A stretch of 64,000 nt of DNA, from the NCBI GenBank assembly GCA_946902985.2, contig OX336395.1, positions 16,594,708 to 16,658,707 of the forward strand, in the 5' to 3' direction. The stretch comes from Meconema thalassinum. Taxonomy: Eukaryota > Arthropoda > Insecta > Orthoptera > Tettigoniidae. Below the pieces are notes generated by a model, which made no database searches, had not been told where the DNA came from, and worked only from the letters and a program-made list of their open reading frames with translations. Of this stretch, positions 23,240 through 32,598 are shown in pieces. The translations under genes were made by a program, and so were the position numbers. Every line of letters begins with the position of its first letter. Position 1 is the first letter of the stretch.

Positions 23240-23600
23240 TTAAACTGCTGTATTTTTACGGCAGAGAATTCAAAATCCTCTTCCATAATTAGATAATCAT
23301 AAGCTGTTTTCTGTTCATGATCTAAATTATTTCTTAAGAAGATGCAAGTACCACCATGGCTAATATTAGATCTAGAGTATTTACTAGCTTGTATAAACCC
23401 TGGGAATTGAATTAATTCGAGTTGTTCCTCATTCAGACAATATTCTGAAATACATAGTGCTGAGATGTCTTTAAGTTCATTTTTAAGCATTACATTTATG
23501 TAATCAATTTTATTATAAAGAGACTGGACATTCTGGTGGTAAATTTTAAATTTGTTACTTTTGGAAGGCTGCATCGAACCAGTCGAAAGACTTTAAACTT
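23240..23600 (-). mobile_element. LINE A, 5' part (endonuclease start)
   Basis: On the minus strand the frame from 23574 gives the beginning of an APE endonuclease: KFKIYHQNVQSLYNKID (catalytic Asn motif), then CISEYCLNEEQL (catalytic Glu) and GGTCIFLRNNL. It runs into the right TTAA of piggyBac at 23240-23243. Removing the piggyBac and one TTAA gives KIQQF followed by KLIIVCVYRSP in one frame, so this and 14326-16697 are one element. The left limit of similarity (about 23600) is approximate, and no ORF1 is seen, so the element is 5' truncated. Confidence 0.85.
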
Positions 23601-24538
23601 AAACAACAACAATTCTTAATTTAGATTTTAGACTGTAATGTCGTGTTCAGTGCACAGATATTGTGACTATAACCACACACAAAGCTGTTATGTGTCTGAG
23701 GAGGACGAGGATGAGGGCTATCAATACTTCTGTTTCGAACAGGGCGGCTTGTAACACTAGGGGGAGGTTTTGTGCAGAAGAAACGCATTTCATAGAGAAT
23801 ATCTCACTTTTTGGCGAGAATGAACAATCTGAGAACTCTTTTTTTGTTAGATGACACATCCAAGCAGGAGTATTTCTAATGTTGTGGAAATATGGGACAA
23901 AACTAAGTTAAGCTAATTAGTGTTACGGCGGAAGTATATTGTAAGCATTGTGCCCAGCGCAGATTATCAGTGATACGGTGTTTTCAATAATTAACCGTCG
24001 AGAATATAGAGGTATCATTGTCAGAGGTATGTACCTAAGAACACCTTTATGATGATATTATACACAAATAATTCCCATTTTTCGTTTTGTAAGTGTGTAT
24101 TGATAAATAGATCTTTCTCTCGCGTCCGTTCAATGAGGAGGATGTAAGAGTTTTCATTTGAACTGGGCATTGTGTGGCATCTGGAGGCCTGTACACAGCT
24201 AGTCCTGATTTTCAAAGAAGCGTGTGCTACGATCAGTTCGGAACCTATTTCAGTCGTGTGTTACTTACTAACAATCAGATATCGCCGCCTCGACCAAACA
24301 TTGTTCAGGTTTGTGTGTGTTAGGGAACAACGGAACTGAATTTACTCGGCATTACTCTCTAACTCATTTGATCAAGTAGGATGTACTGTTATTGATAGCC
24401 TACTGTGCACCTCACAGGATATATTAGGAATACCAATATTACATTTGGAGAACTGAGATTACCTCTATTGATGTATGAGGCTATTTCGGTGAATAAGTGC
24501 GTATGTAAATAATGTTCAGGTGAATTTCTGTGTTCTAG
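23601..24538 (+). other. Upstream region of the host gene, possible 5' UTR exon
   Basis: No open frame of note. One donor-like site (gtcagag|gtatgt, near 24026) could end a non-coding first exon spliced to the acceptor ttctag at 24538. That is inference from splice consensus alone. No TATA box or initiator was identified with confidence. Confidence 0.3.
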
Positions 24539-24619
24539 TTTTCTAACGTAATGGACGAGCAAGCTGTGATCAAAAGTGAGCCGGAATGGTCGACAGAAAC
24601 AGATGACTTGGCCGATATT
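24539..24619 (+). CDS. First coding exon of a putative zinc-finger protein gene
   Basis: The acceptor ttctag ends at 24538. The ATG at 24551 opens 23 codons beginning MDEQAVIKSEPEWSTETDD and ending LADI, directly before a consensus donor GTAAGT (24620). The exon ends in phase 0. The IKxEPEW leader is a recurrent N-terminal signature of insect C2H2 zinc-finger genes, where several small acidic exons precede one large finger exon. The next exons found in matching phase are at 61419 and 62513. The role is inferred to be a nuclear DNA-binding protein; no zinc finger lies inside the window, so the family call rests on the leader exons. The in-phase splice sites and a related minus-strand exon (6575-6713) support a real exon. 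Confidence 0.7.
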
Positions 24620-25351
24620 GTAAGTGTATTATAATTCCACACATTGTGTAACATTGCAATCTTAGTAATGTCCAAAGCATAATGTTTGTAGTTAGCAAGG
24701 TTAATTATATTAAGCAGTAACTGTTAACTAGAGGGCATATTGTGTCTGTATTTTCACACTTGTGTATTAATTGCCATTGATATGCTGAAACAATGCCTCT
24801 TCATTAGGCAATAGAGATGGTACATAGCCGTTGTTTTGAATAATGACGTACATTGTTGCCACATCATAATATGTATGTTACTGCACTGACTCACTAGAAA
24901 GCGAGATTTATAGCAAGATTATATTTGGAATCCCCTCTGTTCCAAGAATTGAACTGCTAGAGGCTGGGGAAAGAGTGTTACTTATTGCAATCATCGCTTG
25001 ATGTCTACAACAAAAGCTTGCTGAGAAAGTTCAACTAATTTCTTTGATAATCAGGGTAGCCAACCTGTAAAGTTAAATTCGCCTAGATTTCCTTCATAAT
25101 TCCCCGAGATTAGATTTTTTTTTCCATTTGTCCTCCTCTATAAACAGATCATATTGCCATGGTGGCCTCGCGTTCCCTCATCGGCCATGATGGTTGTCAT
25201 GGTTTCCTGACATGTGGCTTTAGTCACGTTTGCCTGACAGGCGAGTCGTGTTTTGAGACAGCGCGTGACGTCACGTTACGACAATCTTCAAGCAGTTTCA
25301 AGTCAGACGAGATACTTGGGGGAGAGGAGGATCACCTAGATTGGTTCCTAA
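24620..25351 (+). other. Intron start, left of the satellite
   Basis: No gene found. A perfect 12-bp palindrome cgtgacgtcacg (25264-25275) contains the CRE-type core TGACGTCA. The stretch 25155-25215 has several ccatggtgg / ggccatgatgg words that weakly resemble the conserved satellite core. Confidence 0.4.
25264..25275. promoter_or_regulatory. CRE-like palindrome
   Basis: The sequence cgtgacgtcacg is a perfect palindrome with the TGACGTCA core bound by CREB/ATF-type bZIP proteins. Function here is only inferred; a single palindrome of this length can occur by chance. Confidence 0.3.
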
Positions 25352-27349
25352 TGGTCAACCATTTGTGTTCTAGCCTACGGTTTGAGATAAAAAGTAGGTT
25401 GTCCTCACAAGGTTGGAGGTAGAGGGTCGGCCATATTAGGGTTAAGTGGCCACCATTTTGGTTATTGCCCACGGTCCGAGAGGGAAAGTAGGTTGTCCTC
25501 ACAAGGCTGGATATAAGGTTGGAGGTAGAAGGTCGACGATATTTGGGTTTAGTGGCCACCATTTTGGTTCTTGACTACGGTCTGAGAGAAAGTAGGTTGT
25601 CCTCACAAGGCTGAATATTAGGTTAGAGGAAGAGGGTCGACCATATTTGGGTTTAGTGGCCACCATTTTGGTTCTTGACTACGATTTGAGAGTGAAAGTA
25701 GGTTGTCCTCACAAGGCTGAATATTAGGTTGGAGGTAGAGGATCGACCATATTAGGGTTTAGTTGCCACCATTTCAGTTTTTGACTATGGTCTGAGAGAA
25801 AGTAGGTTGTCCTCACAAGGCTGAATATTAGGTTGGAGGTAGAGGGTCGACCATATTAGGGTTTACTGGCCACCATTTTGGTTCTTGCCTATGGTCTGAG
25901 AGAGTAAGTAGGTTGTCCTCACATGGCTGAATATTAGGTTGGAGGTAGAGGGTCGACCATATTAGGGGCTAGTGGCCACCATTTTGGCTCTTGACTACGG
26001 TCCGAGAGAGTAAGTAGGTTGTCCTCAGAAGGCTGAATATTAGGATAGAGGAAGAGGGTCGACCATATTAGGGTTTAGTTGCCACCATTTTGTTTCTTGT
26101 CTACGGTCTAAGAGAGAAAGTAGGTTGTCCGCACATAGCTGAATATTACGTTGGAGGTAGAGGGTCGACCATATTAGGGTTTACTGGCCACCATTTTGGT
26201 TCTTGACTATGGTCCGAGAGAGTAAGTAGGTTGTCCTCACAAGGCTGAATATTAGGTTGGAGGTAGAGAGGGTCGACCATATTATGGGTTTTGTGGCCAC
26301 CATTTTGGTTCTTGACTTCGGTCCGAGAGAGTAAGTAGGTTGTCCTTAGAAGGCTGAATATTAGGTTGGCTGTAGAGGGTCGACCATATTAGGGGTTAGT
26401 GGCCACCATTTTCGTTCTTGACTACGGTCTGAGAGAGTAAGTAGGTTGTCCTCACAAGGCTGAATATTAGGTTAGAGGAAGAGGGTCGACCATATTAGGG
26501 TTTAGTTGCCACCATTTTGGATCTTGGCTATGGTCTAAGACAGAAAGTAGGTAGTCCTCACAAGGCTGAATATTAGGTTGGAAGTAGAGGGTCGACCATA
26601 TTAGGGTTTAGTGGCCACCATTTCATTCCTGCCTACGGTCTGAGAGAGAAAGTAGGTTGTCCTCACAAGGCAGAATATTAGGTTGGAAGTAGAGGATCGA
26701 CCATATTAGGGTTAAGTGGCCACCATTTTGGTTCTTGACTACGGTCTGAGAGGGAAAGTAGGTTGTCCTCACAAGGCTGAATATTAGGTGGGAGGTAGAG
26801 TGTCGACCATATTAAGGTTTAGTTGCCACCATTTGATTCTTGCCTACCGTCTGAGAGAGACAGTAGTTTGTCCTCACAAGGCTGAATATTAGGTTGGAGG
26901 TAGAGGGTCGACCTTATTAGGGTTACGTGGCCACCATTTTGGGTCTTGCCTACGGTCTGAGAGAGAAAATAGGTTGTCCTCACAAGGCTGAATATTAGGT
27001 TGGAGGTAGAGGGTCGACCATATTACGGTTTAGTTGCCACAATTTGGGTCTTGCCTAAGGTCTGAAAGAGTAAGTAGGTTGTCCTCACAAGTCTGAATAT
27101 TAGGTTGGAGGTAGAGTGTCGACCATATTAGGGGTTTAGTAGCCACCATTTAGGTTCTTGCCTACGGTCTGAGAGGGAAAATAGGTTGTCCTCACAAGGC
27201 TGAATATTAGGTTAGGGGAAGAGGGTCGACCATATTAGGGTTTAGTTGCCCCCATTTTGGTTCTTGGCTACGTTCTAAGAGAGAAAGTAGGTTGTCCTCA
27301 CAAGGCTGAATATTAGGTTGGTGATAGAGGGTCGACCATATTAGGGTTT
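25352..27349. repeat. Satellite array, left segment (about 105-bp monomer, about 19 copies)
   Basis: Monomers recur every 104-106 bp; for example the start of the attttgg core lies at 25561, 25665, 25875, 25981 and 26087, with one monomer between 25665 and 25875. A typical unit contains ggctgaatattaggttgg, then gtagagggtcgaccatatta, then gtggccaccattttgg, then ttcttgactacggtctgaga, then aaagtaggttgtcctcacaa. The word atattagg occurs twice per unit, about 32 bp apart. The first unit (25352-25420) is degenerate. The segment ends at the LINE C insertion. Confidence 0.95.
27338..27349. repeat. Target-site duplication of LINE C, left (12 bp)
   Basis: The satellite word atattagggttt recurs at 32587-32598 as atattagcgttt, one mismatch. 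Confidence 0.8.
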
Positions 27350-27406
27350 TCCCAGTTTCAACCAAGCAAGCAAGGTGAATAGACGTGCTGTGAAGTGTAA
27401 GGAAGA

Positions 27407-28639
27407 ATGGGAATCGCTATTCAGCTGTACCGGGCGGTCATCGGCCGCTGGCAGGCTAGAGTGAAGTGCGATTTCGGTGTCGGGAAGGTGATAGCGGGAC
27501 ACTTCACTGAACAGATGGGGGTTTTGGCGATGGGTATGATAGCGCTGGTTGTGGCGAAGCTACTATTAATTGGAGGTGTGGAGTCAAACCCAAGGCCTGG
27601 TCAGCTGGGATGGCAAGAAATGGAAAAAATAAGGGAAATTGTAAAGGAAGTGTCACAAAATGACCAGATCCGGGACATTCTTCGTGAGCAATGTAAGGAA
27701 TTAAAGTAGATGAAGACATGTATAAGAGAAGAGATGGGAATAGTGACAGAAAGGCTGACCGAGAATAGTAGGGAGATAAAAGACCTAAGGGAAATGGTGA
27801 AGATATTAGAGGTGGAGGTAAATGAATTAAGGAAGGCCAAGCTGGATGAGAGAAAGAAAAACGTCTTCATTTACGGAATAAAGGAAGATGCCAAGGAAAG
27901 CACCGAGGATCTAACATCCAAGGTGCTCCGAGTGATTAGTGAAGGCATGCGGATAAACATTGGAGATTCAGAGATTGACAATGTGACCAGGATAGGCCGG
28001 GGAAGGGGCACGAGGCCCGTGAAAGTGTCATTAGTTTCTTCGCTGATGGCTCACAGAATTCTGGCGAACACAAAGAACCTGAAAGGGGAGAGGATATGGG
28101 TAAGGAGAGAAATGAGTAAAGAAGAGGCAAGCGAGCAACGGAACTTGCAGTTTCATTTAAGGAAGGCAAGGAGCTCTGGTCTCAAGGCTTATGTAAAAGG
28201 CAATAGGCTGGTGGTTAGCGGCAACAACTGGGATCGGATTTGGACAGTGGCACAACTCCAGGATATGGAGAAGCAACAACAACAGGAGACAGTCAGACCT
28301 AGCAACCAGGTGGGAGCAGCTGTCGGTTCAGAGGAAAGTGCGGTGATGATTCAACAGAGAGCATCGACCTCCAAGTCCAACACGGAACTGGCGCGAGCAG
28401 GAACGACTAACGTCAGCGCCAGGAACACCGGACAAGTGCGTGGTTTGCAGAAAGGTGAGACTGTCAAACAACGAGTTACTAGTCTAAAAGAACTATGGGG
28501 CAAGAAAACATTGACAGAGCAGTTTAATGTGGAGAAGGAGGTCATTTCTTCTCCAGGTGGCAGTATACTAGAGCTAGAGAAAGCTAGAGTTACTAGAAGT
28601 AAAGCTACCGCCAGCGAAGAGGGTAGGGGTAAAAAATAA
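27407..28639 (+). pseudogene. LINE C ORF1 (RNA-binding protein) with 2A-like N-terminus, one internal TAG
   Basis: The ATG at 27407 opens a frame that runs 410 codons to TAA at 28637-28639 except for a TAG at 27707-27709; an ATG follows at once in the same frame. The N-terminal part has a hydrophobic stretch (MGMIALVVAKLLLIGG) leading into GGVESNPRPGQ, close to the 2A consensus D-V/I-E-x-N-P-G-P with Gly to Arg at the critical place. Next is a coiled coil (about residues 85-145; ENSREIKDLREMVKILEVEV) and an RRM-like region (KNVFIYGIKEDAKEST, VTRIGRG, KVSLVSS). A basic, low-complexity C-terminus follows. ORF1 proteins of LINEs bind the element RNA and form the particle with ORF2. The stop looks like one base change. 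Confidence 0.82.
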
Positions 28640-31600
28640 CTAAACTGGAATATTGCTAGCGTAAATATAGAGGGTTTTTTAAATAAGAGAGGGAACGATG
28701 TAGTTTTGACCCTAATAGAAAATATGCAGATTGTAGGATTTGTTGAGAGTTGGCTCCCTGTAGGTTGCGAGGTTAAAATAGATGGCTTCAATATATATAC
28801 AAAACCTAAGATTAGGAAAGCTCGTACAGGTAGGTTCCCCGGGGGAATTGTTGTTTTAATTAAAGCAGAGGTGAGGGAATTATCAGAATTTATTAGTTCA
28901 GAACTGGAAAAAGTAGTGTGGGTAAAAGCAGATATTAGGGGGAGGGGGAAAGGAACGGTATGTTTCGGCTTTGTCTACAACCCTCCGGAGAATTCCCCGT
29001 ATGCAAGAGAAAGCTTTTTCGATGAGTTAGCTATTGAAATAAACAGAATTCAAAATATATATGAAGAGGCAGAGATTGTGCTTTTAGGGGACTTCAATAC
29101 GAGGGTTGCAGACAGAAAGCCCCTTTACAGCAAGGGGGTTGCCGAGGCCGTATGTGGGGATAGGCACAGCAAAGACAAGGAAAGTAATAAGAACGGAGAA
29201 AAGATTTTGGAACTATGTGGTGCAGAAGAGCTATATATATTAAATGGTGTCTGTGTGGGGGATGAAGAAGGTAACCTGACGTATATAACAGAGATTGGAG
29301 GAAGTGTAATAGATTTAGCAATATGTTCCAGAGGAGCACTAGCCCTAATTAAGAGGTTCACTGTTGAAGAATGGGGGGAATCACACCACCTACCAATTGT
29401 CGTCAACATGCAGGGAGCGGTGACAAAATCAAAATCAAAAGGGAACCCACAAGTTAAAGCTATAGAGAGAAAAGTAAATAGATTCAGATGGAGGGAGGAA
29501 AACTGCAGAGAGTTCCAGAACTACTTCCAGGGAGAAAATTTTGAGCTGATAAAGGTAGGGATAAGTTTAATGATCAGTAATGATGAAATTGAAGGGGTAA
29601 TACGTATGATTGAGAATGCAATTATGATGGCTGGGCGGAAAATGCGCGTGAAGGCTAGAGGAAAATTAGGGAGAATTAAAGGATGGTACGATGAATCTTG
29701 TAGAAGGAAGAAAACCGAAGTTATTAGGGCACTGAAGTTATACAAGAGAGGAGGGGATGATACGATGAGAGTAGAATTTTGTCGTCTAAGGAAAGAATAT
29801 AGGGAACTGCTCAGCAAAATGAAAGATGAATGGCAGGGTAAGGAAGCTACAGCACTAAATAAGGATTCTAAAGCTAACGACTGTAGCAAAGTGTGGAGCA
29901 GGATAAATTCTTACTGTAGGGGGAGCAGAAGTGGTGGGGGGAGCTCTATTAGTGATGAAGTATGGATTGCATATTATGAGAATCTGTTAAATGCTGAAGA
30001 TAATTGGAGGAAGAGGGATGAGTTTGGCGTCCCGAGGGGGCTGGAGGCCGCTCTGCCTATGCTGGACCAAGTCATATCGATAGAGGAAATTAAGGGAGTG
30101 ATAGCAAAGAGTAAAGGAGGGAAGTCAGATGCTATTTCGGGGATAACAAATGAATTTTGGCAAGAGTTGAGTAACAATAGGTTCATGATGGACAGCTTGG
30201 TAAAAATCTTTAACAATATCTTTGAAGGAGGTAGATTTCCGAGGGCGTGGCAGGAGGGGATAATTTGTCCAATATATAAGAAGCGTGGGGACAAACTAGA
30301 CTCAGGCAACTATAGAGGCATAACTTTGCTTGATAATTTGAGCAAAATGTACACCGGGGTCCTATCCAAGCGTTTAATAGCATGGGCAGAGGGCTGTTCG
30401 GTGTCCTCGAGACTCCAGACAGGGTTCAGAAAAGGAATGAGAACCAGTGACAATATAATGGTGGTTAAATCGGTGATGGACAAGTACATAAGAAGGAAAA
30501 GAGGTAAGCTGTATATCACAGCTATTGATTTGGAGAAGGCGTTTGATTCAGTGAGCAGAGGAGCTGTCATGGCTAAGCTGGGAAAAATCGGGGTGTCACA
30601 TAAAATGATACGAGCAATTGAGAATGTGTATTCCGAAGTGAAATGAGCAATTAAAACTAAAGATGATGTAATTGTAGGAGAGATAACGTCTAATATAGGA
30701 TTAAAACAGGGATGCAAATTATCCCCGGTGCTTTTTTTTGCTATTTATCAACGATATTTTCGATTCAAAGGACATTGAGCAACGGTCCAATCCTTGCTTG
30801 GACAATTATGATATCCCGGGCCTAGCTTTTGCTGATGACATCCTTCTGCTTGCTCTAACACCCTATAATATGCAATATAGTATTGACGATATTGTGAGAT
30901 ACTGTGAGGACTGGAACTTAAAAATTAACCCGAGTAAGACCAAAGTTATGGTCTGCAAAAAGGGAGTTAAACTGGCTAAGAACGAAAAGTGGGTCATGTA
31001 TGGGTCGCAGTTAGAGACGGTGAAAAAACTTGAGTATCTAGGGACGATAATGGCGAGTAATGGTAAATGGACCGAACAAATTAAAAGGGCAAAATCGAAA
31101 GGGCTAGCGGCATTGGCGAATGTTAAAGTGTTAGAGCGTAGGTTACCGAATCTTGACTACAAAGTGTATAAGAATGTGTTCAACGCACTCATCGTTTCAA
31201 GAGCACTCTATGGAGTGGAAGTATGGGGGTTTAGAGGAAGGAACGAAAACCCTGGACAGTATTGTAAGTAGGTTTGCCAAGATAATTTTGGGGCTACCTA
31301 GTTGCACGGCGAATTGTGGAGCGAGAATGTTGTGTGAGGATGTAAGCATTAGACAACATATCATAAAAAAGGTCATTAAGTCTTGGATTCGTTTAAAAGC
31401 AGGTGGAGGGGGGGGGGGGGGGGAATGCTTAAGGTAGCCTACCTGCACCAAATGAAGCATCAGCAAGAGGGCTACTGGGTGGACGGGGTAAGAAGTGTAC
31501 TGGAAAGATTAGGAATGAGTTATCTATGGGATAGGGACTTACAAAGAGAGGAAGGTAGGGTGTGCAAAAAAGTGTGTAGAAGGGTTAATGACGTGGAGTT

Positions 31601-32066
31601 GCAGGTGCTAAGAGAAGAGTGCACCAGTAGGAGAACCTTAACGGAGTTCTGCGAAATAAGGAACTTGATGAGCATAAAGCCTCAATGCCTAATGAAAAGA
31701 GAAATGAGAGGGATAATTTGGTGGTTAATGGGGGTGTATAAGAACAAAGCGTTGAGAGAAGTAGGAAAAGAGGACATTTGCCTTTTATGTGGGAAGGTTA
31801 CGGGTGCAGCGCACCTGATCAGGGAATGCAAGGAAATTAAAATGATAAGAGCAAAGTTTGTAGACAAAGCAGATCTGCACAGAATAGAAAATGAAAATGG
31901 GTATCACACTTTAATTAAATTTCTAAAAAGGGAATGGGGGAAAGCAGGTCAATTAGCAAAATATTTTAATACCATCAGGGCAATGTGGAATAAGAAAGCG
32001 TCGGATGAGATTCAGAACAAAGATGCATGTAAATTAAGCATTCAAGTACAGAAGACGGCTTCCTAA
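28640..32066 (+). pseudogene. LINE C ORF2 (endonuclease + reverse transcriptase + zinc knuckle), broken
   Basis: Directly after the ORF1 stop, in the same frame, comes LNWNIASVNIEGFLNKRG, the catalytic Asn motif of an APE endonuclease. GFVESWLP (Glu), LLGDFNTRV (Asp-Asn) and ESHHLPI follow; the last would normally be SDH, so the catalytic Asp appears as His. The reverse transcriptase has NYRGITLLDNLSKMY, GFRKGMRTSDNI, AIDLEKAFDSVS (first Asp), LKQGCKLSPVL and FADDILLLA. The C-terminus carries CLLCGKVTGAAHLIREC (C-x2-C-x7-H-x4-C). Breaks: TGA at 30644-30646, an extra T in the T-run at about 30731-30738, a shift near 31230, and a G-run of about 17 bases near 31405-31424 with another frame change. 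The first ATG (28706) lies inside the endonuclease. Confidence 0.88.
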
Positions 32067-32586
32067 GCTATAAATCTTGTTAAAGCCTAGGAGAGCCTAT
32101 CTGTATTAACTGGGTAGCCTATACGATTACTACAGTACAGCCACATATTGCTGTCTGTAGATTTTTCCTGTGAGTTTGATGTTTTTTTTTCCTTACTACA
32201 AAACTTATCAGACTCTTACAGTCAGTAAGGGCTCGATAGGGAAATAAAAGTAATTCTTTCTGTGATGTGTCTCCCATGGAGAACTGTCTAAAAATGAAGA
32301 ACACTGTGTCCACATTTATGATTAAGAAAGAACTTTGTGCAGTCTCCATCAGAAAAGTTGCCCAGTGATATTGTGAATGAAGATAACTACTGCAAAGCAG
32401 TATTAAGTTTTGAAATAACGAGGATGCTATGAAATGCCGAATGAACATTTGATTTAATTACCTAACGCCATACTGTAAATTTATGTTATCTATGTGTTTA
32501 TTGTCTGTATGTCACGATATGACACTTTGAGTTAAAGTGACAATTAACAAGTAGTTTTGGTTCAAATAAATAAATAAATATTTGAA

Positions 32587-32598
32587 ATATTAGCGTTT
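32587..32598. repeat. Target-site duplication of LINE C, right (12 bp)
   Basis: atattagcgttt, one mismatch to 27338-27349; the satellite continues from it in register (agtggccacc). Confidence 0.8.

Larger units (their letters stand above)
27350..32586 (+). mobile_element. LINE C (APE-type non-LTR retrotransposon) inserted in the satellite
   Basis: The 5237-bp element begins tcccagtttcaacc directly after satellite DNA and ends in a (AAAT)n tail (about 32564-32580) just before satellite DNA resumes in register. A 12-bp satellite word is duplicated at the borders with one mismatch. ORF1, endonuclease, reverse transcriptase and a C-terminal zinc knuckle are all present in order, so it looks close to full length. 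Stops, frameshifts and a changed endonuclease residue make it inactive. I cannot assign the clade with confidence; the ORF1 coiled coil plus RNA-binding region and the C-terminal CCHC resemble I/Ingi/Jockey-group elements. Confidence 0.9.

Noticed and set aside
25159..25422. 87-codon + strand frame at the start of the satellite
   Set aside because: It has no motif and runs into the first satellite monomer; no splice site joins it in phase to the host exons.
31197..31466. Proline-rich minus-strand frame
   Set aside because: It arises only from the G-run at 31405-31424 read on the other strand, inside LINE C ORF2.
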